From positions 1-22,605 of the forward strand of contig JADGJA010000335.1 in assembly GCA_027596035.1 (NCBI GenBank): DNA of 22,605 nucleotides, read 5' to 3'. Made by a program: the position numbers and the translations under genes. This document shows positions 1 through 8,860 of the stretch, one piece after another (position 1 is the stretch's first letter; each line of letters starts with the position of its first letter). The notes under the pieces were generated by a model. It had not been told where the DNA came from. It did no database searches and worked only from the letters and a program-made list of their open reading frames with translations. Source of the stretch: Thoreauomyces humboldtii (Eukaryota > Chytridiomycota > Chytridiomycetes > Spizellomycetales > Powellomycetaceae).

Positions 1-86
1 TAAGAGACAGAAAGAAAACTGAGAGGCTGGCTTTGTAGAGGAAAGGGAGGGGGAAATTGTACAGCGGTGGGGACCGGAATCGACAA

Positions 87-938
87 TCACTCTTCCCTGA
101 AGGCAAGCGGCACCCTCTCCTCGGCAAAGTGGGCACGGTCGTGCTGGGTGAGGGCAAGGTACTTGCGTCCATTCTCCATGTGATCGAGATCCGTCACTTC
201 GACCAGGTTCTCGTCCACAATCACCTTCGGGATGCCCGACGGGAGTAGGCTGGCGGCATGTTCACGAAGCTGTCGGAAGGAGAACGAACGGATCAATCAG
301 CATTGCGAAAAGGTCACGGACGGCTGCATCAGAAAAGATATAAGTCTCACCTTGTCCATTGTTGGGAAGCTCTTGTTGAGGACGAGGTCTTCGCCCTGGG
401 AATGTCGCTCGGCGTACTCGAAGATCTTCACCTTCTTGGCGGTCACGCCGATGTCGGTCTCGCGGGATCGGGACCGAACGATGGGCTTCTCGTGCTGTCA
501 AACAATGGGGATAACGGAGCTGTGAGACATACTGCGAAATGACCGAGCTGAAGGCGAAGATTAGATTCTTACGTCGTGTCGAGCGTTCAGGTCGACGTCG
601 CTGCCGTAGGGACGGTGGTCGCGATGCGTCGAGGTAGTGCTTCCGTCATATTCTACAAGGTCTTTCCGGCCTGACAGAGAGGACGAATAGAGGCAACCGT
701 TCAGAATGCAATGCTAACTAAATCGCATTCGAGGGATCTTCTTTACCTGCCATGCCACGACCGTGACCATCCTCGTCGAACCTTTGCTTGTGTGTGCCCT
801 GGAGGAAACAACCGTTTAAATCTTTCGATGAATTGTATCCTTCATGATCTGCTGCATCTGACTCACGGTGTAGCGTCCGGGATCGGTTAGACGAGCGGTC
901 ACGTCCGCCGCAAGCGGCGAAAGGTTTTCAGAGCTCAT
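87..938 (-). CDS. Apicortin-like protein (partial p25-alpha/TPPP + doublecortin domain), 5 exons
   Basis: Five exons on the minus strand (867-938, 747-798, 573-670, 351-494, 87-269) with GT-AG introns of 68-81 nt give a 182-aa protein. Residues 14-52 match the C-terminal part of the p25-alpha/TPPP domain: VTARLTD, then TGTHKQRFDEDGHGRG and AGRKDLV, closely parallel to TPPP (LTD..TG.HKERFD..GKGKG.AGR.DLV). Residues about 94-165 (KKVKIFEYAERHSQGEDLVL ... ENGRKYLAL) have the length and pattern of a doublecortin (DCX) domain. This order, truncated p25-alpha then DCX, defines apicortin, a microtubule-associated family. Introns fall just before the GTHK motif and inside the DCX domain. The start at 938 is the only ATG opening the frame before the LTD motif. 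The typical NGD of DCX domains is not evident, so DCX rests on overall pattern. Microtubule or flagellar-apparatus function is inferred. Confidence 0.85.
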
Positions 939-2181
939 GATGTACGAGCGGGTTTGGTAATGTTATATGTGAAGAGGTTGGTTGGTACAGTTCGTAGATG
1001 AAGCGATGCAGAGAAGGACGTCAAAGAGTTCTGTGTCCAGTACTCGATTGGTGTTCTATTCTTCCTGCCTCACCCCTTTTATCGAGATAAGGTCAGTGGA
1101 AACGCGCGCCGGGCCCTCACGATGACCATACCAGACAACTCCGCTGTCCTCGTGAGCGTATTACGGCATAACGGGAGTCACAATGACGTGCTGATGCGCC
1201 TTACCGCTCATATCATATCCCAGTATGACCTATTTTCGGCAAGGGCAGAGGTACCAGTCGCAATGTGATCCTGGCTCGGAATGGGACCGGAAAGCTGGGA
1301 CAGTGCCAACTCCGACTATGCATACGACGAACAGCCCCTTGCCTCTACCTACCCCCCTCGCCGGCCCCCCTCTACCAGGTGGAACAAAAGCGGCGAGGTT
1401 CAAGTAGTCTGTATATGTATGATAGTTCAGAATGCAGGCAGGGAGGGATGTTCAGCATCAAGGATTTCTCGCGCAGCTTGCTTGGAACACAGGCCCACCA
1501 GCGCCGGACCAGCGTCGGAGTTTCAAGTGAAAAGCGATTCTCTGTCGAACAGGGCTGGACGCATTGGACCCCAGCCGGACCCAAGCCTTGTCCCAAACCC
1601 AGCCGCAGAGTCGGTCTCACCGTAAGAAAAGCAAACGGGGTCATCCGTACCGTCGTTGGCACAATCCAAAATGGTATCTGAGTCTGGGGCTTGAGATTCG
1701 TCCGTCAGAACAGGCAGCAAGGACGCCCACGAAGTCGTTCGTTTCGTTGGCATCGCATCACATGGCTCGTTTGCGGTCTACGGTCCAGTTCCTCGGATGC
1801 GAGGCGCGCCGTTGATCTCGTTTCGCTCCGTTGCGAAAGACCAGACCTCGAAATTGATCGCGACGTACGGAGCAAGGTGATGGATCGATCACGATTGGGA
1901 TATCACTGGCCCTCCGACGTTCTCGAGCCCACATTTTCGGGGCACCTTTGCCAAGGTTGAAGGCATGCTGCTTTGGGCTATCAGCTGCCATGGCAATCTG
2001 GAAAGTGGCAGCGTTCAAGATTGGGCCCCTTTCAAGCGGCACGAGGAGATGAGTGAATAAGTGAGTAGCGATGGAGTAACGGTACGAGTTGGGTATAGCA
2101 CGCTTTCCCGCGACAGATTTAGAAGATCGACGACCAAAAAGAGAACAGACGTCAGGGAGCCGCTCGGAGAGTTGTGTGATG
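939..2181. other. Gene-poor gap between apicortin-like gene and tRNA-Ala
   Basis: No recognisable protein, RNA gene or mobile element is visible in these 1.24 kb. Open frames here (the longest about 138 codons, 1265-1681) overlap one another on both strands, match no family I know and lack a convincing splice structure. The left part should contain the promoter of the apicortin-like gene. The right end holds the probable Pol III terminator of the tRNA. Confidence 0.5.
2136..2140 (-). terminator. Probable RNA polymerase III terminator of tRNA-Ala
   Basis: On the minus strand this is a run of five T, 41 nt after the discriminator base of the tRNA-Ala gene. It is the first T run of four or more downstream, as expected for Pol III termination. 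Confidence 0.55.
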
Positions 2182-2266
2182 TGGAGAATGGGAGTATCGA
2201 TCTCCCTGCCTCCCGCAAGCTATCGAAAGTGCTAAGCGGGCGCTCTGCCATTTGAGCTAATCCCCC
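2182..2266 (-). tRNA. tRNA-Ala (anticodon AGC) with a 12-nt intron
   Basis: The minus strand folds as a full cloverleaf. The acceptor GGGGGAT pairs with ATTCTCC, including two G-U pairs. The D arm is GCTC/GAGC with an 8-nt loop, the anticodon stem CCCGC/GCGGG and the T arm GGGAG/CTCCC with loop ATCGATA. Anticodon AGC lies at 2231-2233, and the discriminator base is A. A 12-nt insertion (2218-2229) sits directly after A37, the usual site of eukaryotic nuclear tRNA introns; removing it leaves a standard 73-nt tRNA. CCA is not encoded, as normal for a eukaryotic nuclear gene. Confidence 0.93.
2218..2229 (-). other. tRNA-Ala intron
   Basis: This 12-nt segment lies between A37 and T38 of the anticodon loop. 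It must be removed to restore a 7-nt loop closed by CCCGC/GCGGG. Removal would be by the tRNA splicing endonuclease and ligase; that is family knowledge, not visible here. Confidence 0.85.
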
Positions 2267-2565
2267 ATGAAGCCTGAGGTAAATTTGCGGTGTATGTTGC
2301 ATTCAGCCAAGTTCTTGGGACTGTGTAAAGAGATTGTTTGATCCGATGGACCCATACACTACGAGTACGATTCTGTCTCTCGCGAGGCATCGATATCACT
2401 CATACTCGATGAGGGAGGGTGAGTTGGGAAGTGGGGACTGGAAGCCCGTCGTGGCTGTCGGCAATCGAGCGACTGTCTCTCCCGCGTCTCCCGCAGAAAA
2501 CCCACCAGGTGCCCGTAGATCTCTCTACTTCTGGCCCCAGCTCTACCATTCCCCGAAGCCTCGCA

Positions 2566-5500
2566 ATGTTTCGTCTTCGACCGCATCGTATATCTTCCTC
2601 TTCCTGTTCTGGAGGAGCATTGCGATCATGTGAGGGCACGCTTGCTCATTCCAAGGTCTTCCGTCGCTCGTCCACTTCCGCCAACTCGTCCATTTCCTCC
2701 TCGTGTGCCCCCACTCCCGCCGTACTGGTCGCCAGACAACGAAGCTGCCTCCGAGCACGCAGCCTCCACTCCACGTCCCGCACCAGAGTCTCAGCCGAAA
2801 GTTTCGCTGAGAGGCTAGAGGACCCGTCTCCAACACCCGCCGACCCGGATGACGCTCCGACAACTCGGCCGGATATGCCTGCCCTTGCCGCCGGTGACTT
2901 TGTCGAGATAAGGCGAGGCAACACGGCCTACGTCGGCGTGCTGGTTCACGTCCCACGGCATGTGTCGTTCGAGCAGGATCATAAAACGTTGCTCTACAAC
3001 GGTCACTTCATCATGCATCGAGCATCGGACGTCACATTTCAGGTTCCTGGGTGGGCGCACAGTCGCGTGGTGTCCAAACCCATCTCCAGCGATTTTGCGA
3101 CGGCCGGTCTGTCCCCAGAGTGCGCTCAGCAGCTCGCCGACGAAAACATCCCGCCCTTCGTGCTGGCTCACATCGAACGATTTCGCTCAGCGGTCGACAC
3201 GTATGCGTTCGACAAGCGAACGCAGTTCGGAGCTTTGTTCCGACGGCTTCAAACCGCCCGGAAGACGAACGTGACTCTGGACGAGGTCGCAAAGCTCGTG
3301 TTCCGCGGTGGTGGGGACCCGACCCCCGCTGAGCTCTTCGCGTCCTACCAGTTCATGATCAAGAACTCGAACTGCTTCGAGGCTCTGAGCGCTACTCGCA
3401 TGAGAGTGGAGCGCACCTTCAAGCTGCGGCAACTGCATGACGTGGAAGATCTTGCGTGGATGTGGAGTCAGGTTCGAGCCACCATCGCGCGCGGGAAGCC
3501 CGTGGAGGAACGAGCACCGCCTCTGCTTCGGGCATTCCTGGACAAAGCCAAGATCTTGATCGTTGCGCATCGAAGCGGAAACATGTCAACCAGTGACGCC
3601 GATGGAGTCGTTTTTACGAGCCGCGAGCTACTCTTCATCCGTGCCCTCAAGGAGGTTGCCTATCAAAGGTCGGTATTCCCGAATCCTTACCGGCAGATTG
3701 CTGTGAACGGCATCATGAAGAATCTCTACCCGCTGTACGGTGACAGACCAGGGCAGTCCCAGGCGCTGCAGATGCTCAAGGAGATTGGGGTCTTGACACC
3801 TTGGGAGAACATCACCATGTACAGAGCTAGTGATCGTGGGCAGGTCCAGACTCTTGAGGGGCATGGCCTGAGCACCTGGGCGAACGATGTCGTACAAGAA
3901 GCTGAGATTATGGGCCGACAACTTCTGAGGGAAGGAGCATTCACTTTTGACGAAGAAGGCAAGCTGCATGACGAAGAGGCGAAGACGGCTGAGGAGTCGT
4001 CACCATCGCACACGTCTACGAAGCCGGAGATTGCAAATCTCGTCCAAAAGCTCGTCGTCAGTCCAACCGGGCCAGCGGAGACCGACTTTTACCAGCGCGA
4101 TCCATGTGCGGAGATCCGTCGGGATTTTGGACAATTACCAGTCTACGTTATTGACGACGCTACTGCACATGAGCTCGATGACGGCATGTCGGTTGAGCAG
4201 ACGCCGGAAGGTCTCTGGGTTCACGTCCATATCGCAGATCCAACTGCCTACATCCCTCCCAGCCACCCTCTGTCCCTCTCCGCGCAGCTCCGTGCGAACA
4301 GCATTTACTTGCCTGAGCGTCACTACCCTATGATGCCCGACTTCCTCAGTAACGAACGCTTCAACCTGGGCAAGTCGCAGTGTGCTCTCACTTTCAGTGC
4401 ACGCGTAGGAGAAGATGGCGAGCTTCTGGACTTTGCCGTGAAACCCAGCATTGTCCGCAATGTGAAGATCATCTACTACGACGATGTGGATGACATCTTG
4501 GATTGGTCCAAGATCTATGGAGTAGCTTTGAAACCAGAGGATCGGCCTTCGTGGATCCAGCGGGTACTGACCGAGAAGAAGGTTGTCCCGGGCGTCAAAT
4601 CGGAAACGGCACCAGGTCTCGACAAGACGGGCGTCGATGCCCTGCGCCTACTGCAAAAGACCATGCAACGCGTAACTCAGGCTCGTCTCCGTAACGGTGG
4701 ATTCGTGCCGGACCAGCTCGCAACCCGCATGTCGGTCTCGCCCTATCCACAACCCTTCACCCCCGTCAACCCGAAGGCGCCGTACTTCGCACCCGCGGCC
4801 ACCTGGCCCGCCGTCTCCCTCCAACCCGACAACTCGGGTCATCTCAGTCCATCCCACACCATGGTCGCAGAGTGCATGGTCATGGCCGGTCGGGTGGCAG
4901 CCTCATGGTGCACAGACAACGATGTCCCAGCAGTCTACCGTGGTCAACCGGGCATCCTCGACCACACCCGTGCCGGCAATCGAGATCACGCAAAGGCCGC
5001 CGCCGCCCTCGACGTCGTCCGATCCTCTCAGGACCCTACCTCCGGCGTGGTCCCCTTCGAACACTTCCGGAAACTCCTTCCCTTCATGCCCCCTGCTGTG
5101 GTTTCCACATCCCCGGTCGGACACTTTAGCATGGGTATCACCGTTGATCCCACTTCAGCGGGTTACGTCAAGGTCACATCCCCTCTGCGAAGATACAAGG
5201 ACATGATCGTCCATTGGAACATGAAGGCCAAGATGTTGGGCAAACCCTACCCCTTCCCGGAACTGGACCAGGTTGCCAAAACCCTGAGAGAGGCGGAACG
5301 GAGGACAAAGACGTTGGACGATCGCACCACCCGACACTGGACGTGCGAGTGGATGAGGAGGAGGGAGGTCTCCGCCCGTCGTGGAGAGGTCACGAACGTC
5401 AGCGACCCGATCCCTTACGTGGATTTCAGGGAATCCATCGACGACGAGCGAAGCGGCACCTCCAAACATGGCGGAGTCGTGTACGATGCTTTGGTCGTCA

Positions 5501-5679
5501 GGGTTCGGGAGGCTGCGGGGAGAGCTTGGGTCATCCTCACCGAGTTGGGTGGCGTGCAGGCTGAGCTCAAAGCACCGTATCTTGGTGCCCAATTGCCTGC
5601 GGATGGTAGCATGATCAAGGTGACGGTCAGTAGGGTCGATGTTCCATCGGGAGTCATTGGCGTCACGGCCGTCGAATAG
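2566..5679 (+). CDS. DSS1: Mitochondrial 3'-5' exoribonuclease, RNase II/RNB family (Dss1-like)
   Basis: A single open frame gives 1037 aa. The start chosen is the first in-frame ATG; the frame is open further upstream but without an ATG. The N-terminus is Arg/Ser-rich with almost no acidic residues, like a mitochondrial presequence. An N-terminal barrel-like stretch (AGDFVEIRRG ... LLYNGHFIMH) follows. The RNB domain spans roughly 515-905: DDATAHELDD at 530-539 carries the metal-binding acidic cluster (D530, E536, D538, D539), followed by HVHIADPTAYIP and YLPERHYPMMPDFLS. TSPLRRYKDMIVHW from residue 871 is the RNB C-terminal signature. The last ~90 residues look like an S1 fold. Dss1 with the Suv3 helicase forms the fungal mitochondrial degradosome, which degrades and processes mitochondrial RNA. 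The gene is convergent with the Cas1-type gene (170-bp gap). Confidence 0.9.
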   Translation: MFRLRPHRISSSSCSGGALRSCEGTLAHSKVFRRSSTSANSSISSSCAPTPAVLVARQRSCLRARSLHSTSRTRVSAESFAERLEDPSPTPADPDDAPTTRPDMPALAAGDFVEIRRGNTAYVGVLVHVPRHVSFEQDHKTLLYNGHFIMHRASDVTFQVPGWAHSRVVSKPISSDFATAGLSPECAQQLADENIPPFVLAHIERFRSAVDTYAFDKRTQFGALFRRLQTARKTNVTLDEVAKLVFRGGGDPTPAELFASYQFMIKNSNCFEALSATRMRVERTFKLRQLHDVEDLAWMWSQVRATIARGKPVEERAPPLLRAFLDKAKILIVAHRSGNMSTSDADGVVFTSRELLFIRALKEVAYQRSVFPNPYRQIAVNGIMKNLYPLYGDRPGQSQALQMLKEIGVLTPWENITMYRASDRGQVQTLEGHGLSTWANDVVQEAEIMGRQLLREGAFTFDEEGKLHDEEAKTAEESSPSHTSTKPEIANLVQKLVVSPTGPAETDFYQRDPCAEIRRDFGQLPVYVIDDATAHELDDGMSVEQTPEGLWVHVHIADPTAYIPPSHPLSLSAQLRANSIYLPERHYPMMPDFLSNERFNLGKSQCALTFSARVGEDGELLDFAVKPSIVRNVKIIYYDDVDDILDWSKIYGVALKPEDRPSWIQRVLTEKKVVPGVKSETAPGLDKTGVDALRLLQKTMQRVTQARLRNGGFVPDQLATRMSVSPYPQPFTPVNPKAPYFAPAATWPAVSLQPDNSGHLSPSHTMVAECMVMAGRVAASWCTDNDVPAVYRGQPGILDHTRAGNRDHAKAAAALDVVRSSQDPTSGVVPFEHFRKLLPFMPPAVVSTSPVGHFSMGITVDPTSAGYVKVTSPLRRYKDMIVHWNMKAKMLGKPYPFPELDQVAKTLREAERRTKTLDDRTTRHWTCEWMRRREVSARRGEVTNVSDPIPYVDFRESIDDERSGTSKHGGVVYDALVVRVREAAGRAWVILTELGGVQAELKAPYLGAQLPADGSMIKVTVSRVDVPSGVIGVTAVE

Positions 5680-5782
5680 ATACTAGTTTCTCTTCTCGGT
5701 TCATTTATGCATAGAAATTCATGCACTTTCCCATCACGGCGAGAGCGTACACCAGTAGCTTAGGATAGGACGATATATAATT

Positions 5783-5788
5783 AATAAA
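5783..5788 (+). terminator. Polyadenylation signal of the dss1 gene
   Basis: A perfect AATAAA lies 104 nt after the dss1 stop codon, in an AT-rich stretch between the two convergent genes. Confidence 0.6.
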
Positions 5789-5849
5789 AGTTTGAGGGTA
5801 TTCAAAGCAACTTTCATCAGCAACAAAAGCGCAGATGTACACCTCGTGA

Positions 5850-8384
5850 TCACCACCAAGTCCAGTTCCAACCGACGAGCACGGCCATGACGACGCCGAC
5901 CCTCCACTTTCCGACCTTCGGCGACGCGATCCTTTCGACTATCCGGGCGCTCGCGCCCGAGACCCTCTCAGCGATGGCAAAGAACACGACCCCGAAGGTC
6001 ACGATCGCCATCGGTTCCGAACCGAACCATCCGGGCAGATCCAACACGACGACCCCTTTGGTGTCCACGGCCAACCAGACGTGATACTGGACCAGGAAAA
6101 GTTCGAGAGAGTTCGCACCCACCCATCTGAAGAAGCCCGACGTCTGACTCCTGACGCCCGGCGTCGCGTTCCGAAGGATCGTGAACGATACCACCACGAA
6201 CGGGGACACGTAGGGATGGAGTGCGTTGTACTCGAACTTGCTGTCCACGTTCCCGATCAGGACGGCGTACAGGACCATCACCACCGTGGATCCCACGATC
6301 GCTTTGGTTCTGTGGACGGAGACGAGATGGTCGGGGGTTTGGATCACGACGAAGGCGGTGATCATCCCGGCGAAGACGACGAGATGGTCGAGGATGAGAC
6401 GGAACGAGCTTTCCTTCGCGTCCCATTCCACGTTGCCGACCTTTTCGAGACCTTCGAACAGGGTTTCCAGACACCATGGGACTCTGATGAACATGTAGGA
6501 AGCGACGGCCGCGACCACGATCTTCGTGAGGAGGAAGGACGTGGTCTTGTTGTACTGATGTCCCACCCTCATGGTGACCCAGAGCACGATGAACCAGAAG
6601 GAGACGAGGGGTCCGAAGTAGTAGAACAGGATGTCCCTGTCCATCGTGTAGGCCATGGCAGCCGACAGGAGGTTGAGACGGACGAGGACGGAAGCTGCTC
6701 TAGCGAAGGTGAACGTGTCCTTCTTGTAGAAGAACGTGAAATGTCCGTATCCTGTCATGAAGAGGTAGGATGCCACCATGACCCTGATGACCGCGTAGAT
6801 GGGGGTGACGGAGGATGCGCCCGTGTAGTGGTAAACGAGGATGGCGAGCTGCATCCATCCCTTCCACTCGTCCGTCTGATGGCGGTTTAGGAACGTGCTG
6901 TCCTTCTCCGTCTTGATCGTCGACAGACCGGGAACGATGCAGATGAGGGCGAGGGCTCCGAACGCCGGATAGGAGAAGATTTTGTTGACCTTCGTGAACA
7001 GACTGGTGCGATCCACGACGAGCATGTACAGGACGGCCAATCCGATGATGGCGAGATCTTTGGCTGCTACCTCGGTGGGTAGATACACGTCAAGGATGCC
7101 CGTCACGCGTTGGAAGATTGGCGAACTATGAGGTCCGCCTTTAGCGTCCATCGTCCGATCTGTGGTCCTCCAGATCCAGGTCGCTACTCCCATGACTGCG
7201 AACGCCAGCAACGTGACGAGTTGCTGACTTTTCACGGTCGGATAGGTTGCGCAGCAGGTTGCGGACATGGCGGGGAATCGAGCGTAGTCTTGGTTGCAGG
7301 CCTTGTTAAGGTGCATCTGAACCTCGCTCTCTAGTACCTTCGCATCATAGTGGAGTCCATCTTCGGTGAGATGTTCCCCAGCAGAGTAGAGGTTGGAGAT
7401 GTACGTCGCGTGTTCCACTGACTCCGATGTCCGGGTCTCGAACACTGCATCGACGATGGAGTTGTAGCGGACCACCTTCTCGTTCGTAAGAAGGCCCTGC
7501 CTGCCCGCATTGAGCTTCGAATCTACCACCGGCGTCACGGGCCGCACGAGGATCTTCTCGTTGCCGTTGCCGGTCCCGTCTCGTTCTCGTTCGGCAGCTC
7601 CATCCAGCACCTTATTCAACGCCGCTTCAAAGTCCTTTTCCCCACTCTCTCCAGCCAGTCTCATGAACCAGTGTCCCGCCGAGAACAGTACTAGCGATGA
7701 CTCGGTGCCGTCGTCTTCTTTCTTCTCTCCGGTAGTCCCGATCCACGGCGGGTTCTTGAAATCCGTGACGTTCCAGAAAGGGTCCCAATAGAAGTAGAGC
7801 GACACGTGGTCCGTCTCGGCGTTCTGATTTTGATGCTTGTCCTCGATCTGAGGAGCATTGGGCAGCAGCTTCTCTCGTAGAGCCAAGTAGGCGGTGCGGG
7901 CGGTGGAGTCGCCCACGAAAACCGCCTGAGTGTGCTTCAGACACTTGACGGCATCCTTCTTCGCGTAGGGACGCAGGAAGCACTTGTTCGTCTTCCACCA
8001 CCCCTTCGTGTCCGATTCTTCGATCCATCGTCCGTTCGCAAGATCCGAAGCGCACGTATCAGACGTCGACCTTGAGCGCTCTGGAAACCCCCTTCCAGAT
8101 CAGCCACCAAAACGCAGAACGAGCGCCAGCTCGATGACCCGACCGCTCTCACCGACGAAGCTCTTCCTGAAGACAGTGTTGGTAACCGACAGCGCTATCG
8201 CAGCAGCAGCTACGACGATGCATGCCTTTGAGAACTGCTGCCTTCGGGCTTTGATCGTTTGCTTCCTGTCAAGTTGTTGTTGCTGCGCAGATTGCAGGTC
8301 GATCGCGTCGGTCGTTGTGGTGACGGGTGCAGGCAACAGGAGCTCTGCATCAAGGTCCGGTGCCATGATGGCCGTCATGGTCAT
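5850..8384 (-). CDS. CAS1: Cas1p/CASD1-type polysaccharide O-acetyltransferase, 2 exons
   Basis: Exons 8153-8384 and 5850-8080 are joined across a 72-nt intron (GTGAGA...CCAG, phase 1), giving 820 aa. Residues 1-50 are cytoplasmic-like, and about 53-71 form a signal-anchor helix. The luminal SGNH/PC-esterase-like domain holds DTC..DLANGRW, VFVGDSTAR (likely nucleophile Ser136) and TEDGLHY (D318, H321). This Ser plus D-x-x-H arrangement is that of CASD1 and Cas1p. From about residue 363 to the end runs a multi-pass membrane domain, the Cas1p-type acyltransferase region, with the ELFLVQYHVWL stretch near the end. The family acetylates sugars in the Golgi: sialic acid for animal CASD1, glucuronoxylomannan for Cryptococcus Cas1. 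The substrate here is unknown, perhaps a wall or surface glycan. Start 8384 is the first ATG; 8378, with better context (ACCATG), is an alternative. Confidence 0.9.
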
Positions 8385-8860
8385 ATGAACGGCGCTTGAG
8401 AGGTTGCGAGTCAGAGCGATTGTGTTTATTGCCGGAAAGGGCACTGGGGTTGTGCCTCAGGTGTCAACGGGGGGGTTGTGCGCAGCAAAGGTCAACGGGC
8501 GGACGGACGGACGGGCTTTTTCCGACAGTGGTGGGTGAGTCGGGTTGCAGACTGCAACGCAGACAGTTCACGATACACGACCGAGAGGGGACGCATCGGA
8601 AGACGGATATTGAGTCCGAGCAAGGGAGGGAAGATGTCGTCGTTCGTTGATGGTCATTTGTGGTCTAATAGCTCAGTGCGGTTCAGTTGAAGTGTATGCA
8701 GATTGCCTTGTATCGTGGTGTTGAATCGCCTCCGCACCTCCGCAGGGCATCAAAAGTATACCGAAATATGCAAACGATCAGATGCGTTTCGATCTGATGA
8801 CCGATAATGCGATAAAAAAAACAATTGGTTCTAGATGCTATGCCAACGGAAGGGACCTTT
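8385..8860. other. Intergenic: promoter of CAS1-type gene and 3' flank of NOL10
   Basis: No gene is visible. It must contain the upstream region of the CAS1-type gene and the 3' end of the NOL10 transcript. A seven-G tract lies near 8470, and a GGAC tetranucleotide repeat at 8501-8512. The part next to NOL10 is AT-rich. Confidence 0.5.
8501..8512. repeat. Short (GGAC)n tandem repeat upstream of the CAS1-type gene
   Basis: Three tandem GGAC units about 117 bp upstream of the CAS1-type start codon. In the gene's orientation this reads CCGTCCGTCCGTCC, the same repeat as in the CK2-beta/TMEM214 promoter. Confidence 0.75.

Noticed and set aside
1265..1681. 138-codon plus-strand frame in the gap after the apicortin-like gene
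   Set aside because: It overlaps several open frames on both strands, has no recognisable motif and no convincing intron signals.
6081..6890. 269-codon plus-strand frame rich in Asp/Glu/His/Gly
   Set aside because: It is the antisense shadow of the membrane domain of the CAS1-type gene; the acidic composition mirrors hydrophobic codons.
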